Source: Paraflavitalea sp. CAU 1676 (GTDB lineage Bacteria > Bacteroidota > Bacteroidia > Chitinophagales > Chitinophagaceae). From it: 64,000 nucleotides of DNA. Shown one piece after another: positions 25,112-33,500 of this stretch. How positions within the stretch are numbered: the first letter of the stretch is position 1; every line of letters begins with the position of its first letter. The position numbers were made by a program, and so were the translations under genes. Location: positions 1 to 64,000 of the forward strand of contig NZ_JARHUJ010000013.1 of the NCBI RefSeq assembly GCF_029223285.1, in the 5' to 3' direction. Under the pieces are notes generated by a model that saw nothing but the letters and a program-made list of their open reading frames with translations, was not told the DNA's origin and ran no database searches.

Positions 25112-25534
25112 CTATCCTGCTTTAATCTTATAAACCACCTTGATTTCCATGGGGTCATTGGGTGTCGCCTCCTTGGTATCTGTAAGCATGATGAGTTCCC
25201 CTTCCTTTAATGAAATGATGTTGGTGTTACTTCTTCCATTGAGGGTCAGCTTAATAGTTTTACTCTTTTTGTCATACACCCAGGTGCCTTTTGATTTGTC
25301 TTTCGGGTCTTTACCTGTTAGCGTGAACGTTTTGTCTTTGTTGAATTCGTAATTACTTTCTGCAGCACCGGGCATTCTTCCGATTTTCATGTTGCCCAGT
25401 ATGGCATAGTCGATTTCCCATTTTTTGCAAAGGGCTATCTCAATGCTGTCTGTTGAGAGGTCAATGGTTTGGCTGAACGCTTGGGTAGTTGAGAAAAGGA
25501 ATGCGATGATCGCTGTAAGGATGAGTTTGTTCAT
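25112..25534 (-). CDS. exported lipocalin-like protein
   Basis: 140 aa. Signal peptide MNKLILTAIIAFLFSTTQAFSQ. The mature region starts LCKKWEIDY and runs through FNKDKTFTLTGKDPKDKSKGTWVYDKKSKTIKLTLNG, the KW...f..dgtf......gtW......I.l sequence order typical of Bacteroidota lipocalin-like domains (DUF5004/Lipocalin_4). Such barrels bind small lipophilic molecules; no ligand can be inferred. First gene of an operon with the DUF3592-like protein. Confidence 0.8.
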   Translation of the reverse strand: MNKLILTAIIAFLFSTTQAFSQTIDLSTDSIEIALCKKWEIDYAILGNMKIGRMPGAAESNYEFNKDKTFTLTGKDPKDKSKGTWVYDKKSKTIKLTLNGRSNTNIISLKEGELIMLTDTKEATPNDPMEIKVVYKIKAG

Positions 25535-25671
25535 AAAGTGTTTAGGGTTGAGTTACTTTTACAGTTGTTCTATACCTACGATCCTTATTTCCCTGGAAGT
25601 ATAGGTGAATTTGAAAACAGACCATAATTGTGTAGTGCGGGAACTGTTGGTTTAGTATTGGGTGGGCGATT

Positions 25672-26157
25672 TTAACGCATGATCACTGTTAAACTAAGCT
25701 CCCCATCTTCCAGTTTACCTCCGTTATGGAGGAATTGATTGATGGCATCAAACTCCGAACTTCTTCCGGCAATTTTAAACACTGTTTCTTTTACCGGAGA
25801 GTTTTGGAAATACTGCTGAGTGACTTCGTGAATGATCAGGTAAGCTTTCGTTTCGCTATACTTCCGTTCTATTTGTTTCTTCTTACTGTAGAATTCCAGG
25901 TAAGAGTCTTTCCAATTGAAATCTGGTAGTAAATGCCGCACAAAAGCGATCGGTAAAAACAGGAATATCTCTGTTGCTTCCTTGCCGGGGATGCCATTTG
26001 CCGTAAACAGCTCAAATACTGCCTCATTTTCCAACACTCCTTGCTCCCCCAATAATTGTATGGCTTTCTTTACATATTGCGGAAATTCGGCAGAGACTTC
26101 GATGGGGAAATTATCCTTAATTGGTTTATTGGTAAACAACGACTTAAAAAAAGACAT
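25672..26157 (-). CDS. hypothetical cytoplasmic protein
   Basis: 161 aa, starting MSFFKSLFTNKPIKD with no signal peptide. Largely helical, with EFPQYVKKAIQLLGEQGVLE, EATEIFLFLPIAFVRHLLPD and a C-terminal SSEFDAINQFLHNGGKLEDG. I do not recognise a family; the compact helical pattern is shared by several accessory proteins near toxin loci, but that is not evidence of function. Confidence 0.65.
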   Translation of the reverse strand: MSFFKSLFTNKPIKDNFPIEVSAEFPQYVKKAIQLLGEQGVLENEAVFELFTANGIPGKEATEIFLFLPIAFVRHLLPDFNWKDSYLEFYSKKKQIERKYSETKAYLIIHEVTQQYFQNSPVKETVFKIAGRSSEFDAINQFLHNGGKLEDGELSLTVIMR

Positions 26158-26257
26158 GGTATGATGTAGTTTGCATTAAATATATTCAATTTGCCTACCT
26201 GCCGGCGAACAAATAGGCCTGTCTGTAAACAAGTGGCATCTTTTAGGCACCAACGGT

Positions 26258-27028
26258 TTAGTCAAGGACCAGGTGGAGGCTCCGGACCAATTCTTTACGC
26301 TCCTTGTCAACGATTTCTTTTGCTGCTTTCCCTTGTTCTCCTTCGAAGATATTTCCAGGCAAGTTGCCGTAAAAGGATTGTTGAAGTGCCGCTTTTTCTT
26401 CCTTGATGGAATTGAAGTACTTAATCATTCGTGGCGTGGCAACGAAATAATAAATGTCAGATGAAGGGATATTACCCCGTAGGAATTTATGCACTATTTT
26501 GTCGCATTCAAGGTCATTCAGTAGTTGGTATAGCTGTTTAGCTTTGGGAGAGTTGGCGAGTTGTAACTTATAAATATTCCCTTCTAGTTGCTCTCCGAAT
26601 CTGTAATAAACGCCTGCTAAATATGAATACTTCTTTTCTTCGGTATCTAGTTTGCGATAGATGAAGCTCCCTTTTGCGTCGAAATATTCGTTGTGCATCC
26701 GGCTGGCAAGTGCTGGTGATAAAATGATTGAATTTCTTGATTCCTCAAATTGAGGGGCGGCTTGTATGCTGTAGTGCTTGATTATGTAATTACCAATATA
26801 GGTTGCCAATGGCTCCTCGTAAGGGTAATATTTGTCAATCTGTGTGGCCTTATCGATATATTGAAACCTGCCCAGGTAGTCTGAGAAGGTACCTGCCAGA
26901 AAATGGTCGGGGTTGATGGTGGCTTCGAAATTGGTACTATCCTTGGGCGCTCCATATTTCGGCTGACCATAGGTTGGTGTGCCAATCAGCGAAATAAGAA
27001 CGATTGATAGAATGAATGTTTGTTTCAT
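26258..27028 (-). CDS. exported hypothetical protein
   Basis: 256 aa with a signal peptide (MKQTFILSIVLISLIGTPTYGQ). The mature protein is helical and tyrosine-rich, with YIDKATQIDKYYPYEEPLAT and YRKLDTEEKKYSYLAGVYYR. No family recognised. It lies just upstream of the small membrane-protein gene at 27047-27475 on the same strand, separated by about 20 bp, with the membrane-protein gene transcribed first. Confidence 0.7.
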   Translation of the reverse strand: MKQTFILSIVLISLIGTPTYGQPKYGAPKDSTNFEATINPDHFLAGTFSDYLGRFQYIDKATQIDKYYPYEEPLATYIGNYIIKHYSIQAAPQFEESRNSIILSPALASRMHNEYFDAKGSFIYRKLDTEEKKYSYLAGVYYRFGEQLEGNIYKLQLANSPKAKQLYQLLNDLECDKIVHKFLRGNIPSSDIYYFVATPRMIKYFNSIKEEKAALQQSFYGNLPGNIFEGEQGKAAKEIVDKERKELVRSLHLVLD

Positions 27029-27046
27029 GGATGGGCTTGCAGGGGT

Positions 27047-27475
27047 TTAAGTAGTACGTATAAAGTCAAGATCGAAATAGTACTGATCGTTGTCTTTTTT
27101 GTTTACATAAAGGGATGTGTACTTCTTGCTTTCCAGTCTTAGTCGCAGAGACTCTATTGGCATTTCAATGCTGTCACTTATATATTCTCTGATTTTTCCC
27201 GTAGTGTCTTTTTGTATGCAAATGATAACAGAAACCGTCCTTTGCTCGCTATTGGAAGTTTCATTAGGCTGCAGGTCGGGAAAGTATTCATTGGTCCTGA
27301 TTGCGCAGTCCTTGAAGTATACAACGATCTTAATACCTGTTTCTTTGAGCAATTCCTGACCCGCCCTGGTAATATTGTTTTGCCTGATCAGCTTTCTTCG
27401 ACGGATCAGGCCCGAAACAAAATACCATACAAACGCCAGGGCAAAAATGATGATAAAAATGATAAACTTGGTCAT
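27047..27475 (-). CDS. hypothetical protein with one N-terminal membrane helix
   Basis: 142 aa from ATG 27475 (MTKFIIFIIIFALAFVWYFV); the longer frame to 27634 covers the intergenic gap behind the VOC gene and is unlikely. One transmembrane helix (residues about 3-21) is followed by RRRKLIRQ, so the C-terminal 115 residues are cytoplasmic. That part is beta-rich (VVYFKDCAIRTNEYFPD, YFDLDFIRTT). No family recognised. Confidence 0.65.
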   Translation of the reverse strand: MTKFIIFIIIFALAFVWYFVSGLIRRRKLIRQNNITRAGQELLKETGIKIVVYFKDCAIRTNEYFPDLQPNETSNSEQRTVSVIICIQKDTTGKIREYISDSIEMPIESLRLRLESKKYTSLYVNKKDNDQYYFDLDFIRTT

Positions 27476-27617
27476 AAGGGGCGGGTAAAAAAAGTACTTA
27501 ACCGCCGTGAAGGTAAAGAGCAATACGGCATGTAACCAAACACAAACCCGTAACTGTGCCGTTTTACCCCAAAAGCGTGTCAAAATGACCGATAAGTGTG
27601 CAGTGCGAGTCACCCTA

Positions 27618-28016
27618 TCACATCCCTTGCTCAATCAACAATAGATTAAACTTGTGGCCATCAGGATCGGCAAAAACGAGCGTAAAGTAACCGCCCTTGT
27701 CCCTCCCTGCTTCCTGCAAAATGGTACCTTCTGCAGCTTTTACGCTGGTTTCCCATTCCTTTACTTCCTCCTCGGATTCTGCAGAAAGCGTAAATATGAC
27801 CTCGCTGCTGGTTGTGGAACCGGCAGGCAGATATTCATCTATTTGTGAGCCTTGCTCAAAGAAGTGTATCACAAAGTCATCGTCACCAAAACAAAAACTC
27901 GCTAATTGAGGATAGTCGCCGATTGGATTGGGTTTACACCCCAATGCAGTATAGAATTGCCTGGTACGGGCTACATCCTTCACGCTAAAATTTGCCCAGA
28001 TCTTTTTTGCTTTCAT
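27618..28016 (-). CDS. VOC family protein, paralogue of the 17062 gene
   Basis: 132 aa from ATG 28016 (MKAKKIWANFSVKDVARTRQ). Same length and about 80% identical by eye to the VOC protein at 17062-17460, including FFEQGSQIDEYLPAG and VFADPDGHKFNLL. It directly follows an O-methyltransferase gene, as its paralogue follows another methyltransferase. The frame upstream of 28016 overlaps the methyltransferase end and is not needed. Confidence 0.85.
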   Translation of the reverse strand: MKAKKIWANFSVKDVARTRQFYTALGCKPNPIGDYPQLASFCFGDDDFVIHFFEQGSQIDEYLPAGSTTSSEVIFTLSAESEEEVKEWETSVKAAEGTILQEAGRDKGGYFTLVFADPDGHKFNLLLIEQGM

Positions 28017-28071
28017 ATGGTTGAATGCTGGTGTTAATTTTATAAGATTCCCATTGATGCTGGCTTGCCTG

Positions 28072-29115
28072 TTATTTGTACGCAATTGCTGCGCTGGAAG
28101 GCCCGGTCAATGGCATGATGGCGGTCGATTTGAAGCCGGTTTGCTTAGCCCACCGGTTAAAATCGGCAAATGTATAATCGAATCCATCTGCCGTTTCAAT
28201 GAGCATATTCAGGCTCATCATCAGGCCAAATGCATTCTGCTTTCGTTCGTCGTCTATGATGGCCTCTATGGCAATGAAAGCGCCTCCCGCAGGTAAGGCA
28301 TCGTAGGCTTTCTGCATAAGCTTGATCTTGTTGTCTTCGTTCCAATCATGCAAGATATTTCCCATGGCGATCACATCGGCCTTCGGTAACGGTTCATTAA
28401 AGAAATCGCCGTTGATGGCTTTTACGCGGTCTGCCAGCTGAAATTGTTGAATGGTTTTATTGGCAATGGGCTCCACGGCAGGCAGGTCCATCGTAGTACA
28501 GGTCATATGCGGTTGATGTTTGGCAACCATGAGCGATAGCACACCAGCAGAGCCGCCGGCATCCAGGAATGTTTTATACTTCGAAAAATCGAACTTGTTG
28601 GCGAGGGCTATGAAATTGCCCATCTGAATGCCCGTCATCGCATTGACAAAGCCGTTCAATCGTTCCGGGCTTTTATACAGTGCTTCAAATACCGGTTCAC
28701 CACCATCTTTCACTTCGTTTTGTGCTTCTCCGGTTTGCAGGCCCTGACCAAGATTGCCCCAGAAGCCATACAGCCGGTCGTTGAACATTTCCAGGATACC
28801 GCCCATGTAGCCGGGCTTTGCTTTATCCAGAAAGGTTTCGGTATCGAGGCTGTTGGCGTAAACGGCGGTGTCGAGCACCCCTTCTCTTTTTAGAAAGCCA
28901 AATGCACAAAGGGCGTCCAGGAAATCGTATAGGTGCCTGTCGGTACAATTCAGGTTCAAGAGTGATTTGATCTGCGAAGCGCTCATGTTTGGCCGCTTTG
29001 CTAAATGTGTAAACAGCTCGAATTGTACTGCGGTGAGCAGGATCTTTGAAGCCCAGAATCCGGAGCCAATTTGCATGATGGTAGCCGGCGAAGCCTGGGA
29101 AGTTTGTTTCTCCAT
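28072..29115 (-). CDS. O-methyltransferase with winged-helix dimerisation domain
   Basis: 347 aa. The N-terminal 100 residues form a winged-helix dimerisation domain (FELFTHLAKRPNMSASQIKS, LYDFLDALCAFGFLKREG). The SAM-binding domain follows with FLDAGGSAGVLSLMVAKHQP (motif I, residues about 188-206), TTMDLPAVEP, DRVKAINGDFFNE, and the catalytic-region phrase IAMGNILHDWNEDNKIKLMQ with its His. This is the architecture of the acetylserotonin/plant-type O-methyltransferase family (Methyltransf_2). The acceptor is probably a phenolic or polyketide-like hydroxyl, not determinable here. Downstream lies a VOC gene. Confidence 0.9.
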   Translation of the reverse strand: MEKQTSQASPATIMQIGSGFWASKILLTAVQFELFTHLAKRPNMSASQIKSLLNLNCTDRHLYDFLDALCAFGFLKREGVLDTAVYANSLDTETFLDKAKPGYMGGILEMFNDRLYGFWGNLGQGLQTGEAQNEVKDGGEPVFEALYKSPERLNGFVNAMTGIQMGNFIALANKFDFSKYKTFLDAGGSAGVLSLMVAKHQPHMTCTTMDLPAVEPIANKTIQQFQLADRVKAINGDFFNEPLPKADVIAMGNILHDWNEDNKIKLMQKAYDALPAGGAFIAIEAIIDDERKQNAFGLMMSLNMLIETADGFDYTFADFNRWAKQTGFKSTAIMPLTGPSSAAIAYK

Positions 29116-29340
29116 TGTCGTTAGATTTATTGCTTGTGCAAAAGATTATGGGTGCCGAAAGGTAAGGTGGTGAGTAAGCCGGGAGATCTTCAAAGGGAGG
29201 AGATTTGTGGGGGACGTCAGCAAAAGTAGAATAAATATCCCATGCAGGGCAGGATATTCCTGGCCGCTGTTGGATAATGGCAGTAGAGGGGGCTACTTCG
29301 GCCTGAGATTATTTGATGTTGGTCAACGGAAGTGAAGCTT

Positions 29341-29946
29341 TTAAAAGATGCCTGGCTGCCACGGGATGGCCTTCAACGGTCCAAATGCGGCATTGTAGGT
29401 AGCTTCCGGCATGGTCTGGCTCCCGGTCAATAATAAACTGTCCGCTCGCCAGCTATACTTATTGATGGTTATTGCATCACGGGAGCTCTGGTAGCGGGAT
29501 ATTACTACCTTATCCTGGCTGTTAAATTGGGGGTAGCTAACAAACTGGCGAAGCTCCTTGAAACCATCTTTTGTGTTGAGGATGATAATGCAGTTCTCTT
29601 CTGTGATTTTGCCGGTCATACCAACATTGATCACCATATCCCTTATTGAATCAAAATTGCAGTCTATGAATTTTGCCTCCAGGCTTTCATTGCCACCTAC
29701 AAACTGAAATACCACATCGTTTTCTTTTCGGGCGCTATCGAAATGGGAAATGACATGGACCCCGCCTTGCGCCCGCCAGGTGTATTGGTAAATGTCACTG
29801 GTGTCCGAAAACAGCCGTCCGGACATGGTGCTATGGCTCGTGTCCTTGAACGTTTTTGAGGTAGCGGCTGTGGTGTTGTTGTCGCTGTTGCAGGAATAAA
29901 AGCAGGCGATGAGGGCTACGGACAGCATGGTCAGGATAAGTTTCAT
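29341..29946 (-). CDS. hypothetical lipoprotein
   Basis: 201 aa. The signal peptide ends in a lipobox FYSC (Cys 19) and is followed by NSDNNTTAA. Beta-rich mature part with YQYTWRAQGGVHVISHFDS and FIDCNFDSIRDMVINVGMTG; the pattern recalls FG-GAP-like periplasmic proteins that measure content changes but is too weak to name. The second copy of the 34-bp motif lies 78 bp upstream of the start. Confidence 0.7.
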   Translation of the reverse strand: MKLILTMLSVALIACFYSCNSDNNTTAATSKTFKDTSHSTMSGRLFSDTSDIYQYTWRAQGGVHVISHFDSARKENDVVFQFVGGNESLEAKFIDCNFDSIRDMVINVGMTGKITEENCIIILNTKDGFKELRQFVSYPQFNSQDKVVISRYQSSRDAITINKYSWRADSLLLTGSQTMPEATYNAAFGPLKAIPWQPGIF

Positions 29947-30023
29947 TGTTTTGTTTTAGGCATTTGGCTAATGCCGTAAAACTACAAATCCTTTTTGGGG
30001 CGGGCAGTCTATACGTATTGCAT

Positions 30024-30057
30024 TCTGTACGTTGAAAAATGTCGTATAGACGCTTAA
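30024..30057 (-). promoter_or_regulatory. 34-bp conserved upstream motif, copy 2
   Basis: Matches 17531-17564 at 31 of 34 positions, on the same strand, 78 bp upstream of the lipoprotein start at 29946. The two neighbouring genes are unrelated, so the identity is confined to the non-coding motif. Confidence 0.5.
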
Positions 30058-30108
30058 AAATGCGGGGGAGTATTTCCTCCCGGCGATGGCAGATGATGGC
30101 TGAATATG

Positions 30109-30486
30109 TCAGGCACTCATTTCTTCCAGCTTTTTGGCGATATGGTTCATCACCTGACCAAATTCTTTTTCGGGGCTGAATTCCACGAACTTCAGGTCTT
30201 TCTTTACGATGCCGGTGTGTCCGGGGGGCAAATAGAACATATCGCCAGCTGCTAGCGTTTCTTCGGTGCCGTTATCATATTTTATCAGTATCTCCCCTTC
30301 CACCACATATCCCCAATGCGGGCAATGACAAACGTCGTTTTTGAGGCCCTGCAGCAAGGCTGAAAAATCGGTACCTGCGGGCACTTCATTAAAGGCGGCT
30401 GTGAGTCCGCCAAATCCTGTCATATTTCTCATGGTGGTGCCGGGTGCCTCCATGATTACCGGGATGTCTTCCTTCTTGATCTTCAT
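30109..30486 (-). CDS. small cupin-domain protein
   Basis: 125 aa, no signal peptide. A single cupin: CHCPHWGYVVEGEILIKYDN (motif 1, metal-ligand His and Glu) and GDMFYLPPGHTGIV (motif 2, His at about 93). It is a cytoplasmic single-domain cupin of unknown substrate; the HWGYVVEGE phrase is typical of cupins that follow VOC or AraC genes in this phylum. Separate from the exported cupin at 13828. Confidence 0.8.
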   Translation of the reverse strand: MKIKKEDIPVIMEAPGTTMRNMTGFGGLTAAFNEVPAGTDFSALLQGLKNDVCHCPHWGYVVEGEILIKYDNGTEETLAAGDMFYLPPGHTGIVKKDLKFVEFSPEKEFGQVMNHIAKKLEEMSA

Positions 30487-30595
30487 ATGAATTTATTTTA
30501 TAGGTTAAAGAATACCGATAAAGGCTAAATTCTACTACTTGAAGGTGGGTACATTTCCTGGGGGGAAGTTGGTATGCGTTATAAAGGTAAGTATT

Positions 30596-33500
30596 TTACT
30601 TCTTCATAAATTTTAATACTGCCGGCGCTTTCCGCTGGCGATTCAGTACTACATAATAAATACCGGGCTTGAGGCCTGCGAGCGGAACCGACACCTGGGT
30701 GCGACCTGCCACCGACAATATGGGCTGTTGCCTGCGGCCATCGGGTGCTACGATGTACAGGGTTTCCCAGGCATCCGACAAACGCAGCGTTTCAATGTAT
30801 AATACATCATCGGCCGGTATTGGATAGGCCCGTACACCCAAGCGCGCGCCATCGATAGCGGTTACCGCAGTATAGGCATAGTTCAATTCTTCGGAGCTTA
30901 TCCAGCAGTCCTTCGGCCTGGCCTGCACCAGGTAGGTACCACTTTCGCGGGTGGCGAACGTAGCGCCAGCCGCACCGGTACCGGAAAACACTTCTGTTTT
31001 TCCGCTGCCCGTTACTTTCATCCATACGTACAGCGTCGAAGCATCGACGTTGGTTACCCGCATCGATTGGCCGTCCATCTGTACCAGCGGACGCGGCGTA
31101 GTGAATACTTTCACCGAATCGATATTTGATGATGTAGGTACCGGACAGGCAGCGCCCTCCACCGGCGTCATACGGAAATAATATTTACGCTGACCGGCCA
31201 CCTGGTCAATGGGATAACTGAGGATCTGAGGATAACTTGTCGTACTGGTGTTGACCACCTTATACGCCCCATCGTTGATGCTCTCCATCAATTCGAGCTT
31301 CGTTTCGCTGGGGAATAAAGCAGGCCTTTCCAGCTCAACCCGGATAAACCCGCCTCCGCACACGATATCCTGTTCCACCTTTAAGGTTCCGAATGGTCGC
31401 ACAGCGTTCACCACCAGGTTGCTGCGCACCCCCGCCACTCCGTCTGTGATGCAGCGGTATTCGTAGCTATCCCAATTGTAGGGAATAGACACAATCTGCA
31501 GGTTGCGCGTATGTGTGCCCTGGTAAATGGCATCGTCGGCAATATCTTTGAATCCGGATCCATCGTTTACCTGCCATTGGTAGGTGTTGCCAGCCACTTC
31601 CCCCTGCAGCTGTACTTTATCATTGGCACAACGTGTAATGACTGCCTCACCGGCCTGGTTGCGCAGGATGGTAAATTGGTCACCCGGATTATTGTGTGCG
31701 ATCATATCAGGCTTGCCATCACCGTCCACATCCCCCACCGATACAGTGGTTATCCACTTGTAGAGGGCTTTATCGGTAGCAAAATCTACACCGGTTCCCC
31801 ACGCTACTGAACTGCCGTTTGATTTGTTCTGATACAGTATGGTTGTCATGCGCGATGCCGGCATAATGCCTACATCGGGTATACCGTCACCATCCAGCTG
31901 GCCGATCACGGTTCCGTTCACCACTTCTGGCATCGGCAAGGTCATCGATTCGGTGAAGGAAAGCTTGCCCCCGCCACTGGTATTCCGGTAAACGGTCATC
32001 AGCTTTTGGTCTTGCTCAGAAATCAGTACTACGTCGGCTAAACCATCGTCGTTGATGTCACCAATAATATTATAGTAATATCCGTTCAGTACCGGCTGGC
32101 TGGCTGAGGCGGTGAACTGGAAGTTGCCAGGGGTGCTGGTATTGCGGAAAGCGGTAAGCAGGTCATTGTTGCGCATCAGCAGGTCTATTTTACCGTCGAG
32201 GTCCAGGTCAGCGGAATACTTCAGGCCCTGGGTATTGTCGCCCCCGGCAATATCCAGCGTTGGTGCAAAGGCTATCTGGCCGTTGCTGCCCACGTTGCGC
32301 GATACGCCCAATCGGGACTTGTAGTTGGCATCTGCATAACCATACACCAGATCCTGTCGTCCATCGCCATCGAAGTCTGCGATGAGTACATTGTTTGCAC
32401 TATTAGCGAGGGGGTATTCCACATAATCGGCAAATGCGATCTTTGATGTTGTGCTATGGTTTTTGAACACCCGTAAAGACGATGCATAATTCACTACGAT
32501 CTCGGGCCTGCCATCGCTGTCCAGGTCGCCCAGCAACATGGGGTAAGCACGATAGCCCATATCCCCAGGCAACGGTACCGGCGCCTCGAAACTGACCTTG
32601 CCGTTAACACTGGTGTTGCGCAAATAGGCAAGCCCCTTATTGAAATCGGCCATGACCAGTACATCCAGGCGCCCATCTCCATCGAGGTCGGCGACTATCG
32701 ATTGCGTTGGATCGCCTGGTGTTGAGAAGGCGCCTGCCCAGCCGTAAGATTGTTTTGAAATACCCGCCTGACCATTGTTGTAGGTTTGCAAGAATCCCCT
32801 GGGATAATAACCCGTGGTGCCATGGGCAACAACGCTCAGCGGCCCCAGCGTGGCTGCCGCAGGCACTTCCACCGTGAGCAGGTTGTTGGAGGCATTCACT
32901 ACTTTACCGCGTGTGGTACCAAAGAAAACCAGGTTACTGTCGGACACGTTACTAAAATGCTGGCCGGTGATCTGCACCAGGGTGCCGGCAGGCCCCCGCC
33001 CGGGCGTGATGGACTGCACCACCACCGGGGCAAACCTGAAGATGCCTTTGGTAGCGACACCGCCCGGCGTGCGCAGGCGCACATCACCATAGCCACCATC
33101 GGCCATAACTGCCGTTAGCTGTGTATTGGATTGCACTAGGAAGGAAACGACGGGATAACCGCCCACGCTGAGTGTACGGGTGCCCAGCAAGTGTTGACCG
33201 GTAATGGTGAGTACAGTGCCTTTGGCTCCGCTTTCCGGTGTAAAAGAAGTAATGACAGGCTGCTCGTAGTAGGTGAAGGTGCCATGATCGTAGCTGCCAA
33301 AATCGGTGGTCACGGACACGGGGCCTGTGGCGCCGCTACCCGCTATGGCGCGTATAACCGTTGGCGAAACTACAGTATAGGAGGCAACGTCCACGCCGCC
33401 GATCTTTACTGCCTTGAGGTGTATAAAATTGGTTCCGGTAATGGTAATGAGGGTATCCTTGCCTCCAAGCGTCGGCGAAAAGCCCCCGATAACAGGAGGT

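Noticed and set aside
23500-28016. Antibiotic-resistance role (bleomycin or fosfomycin) for the VOC proteins
   Set aside because: Fold membership alone does not show resistance; no residues specific for fosfomycin or bleomycin binding can be recognised.
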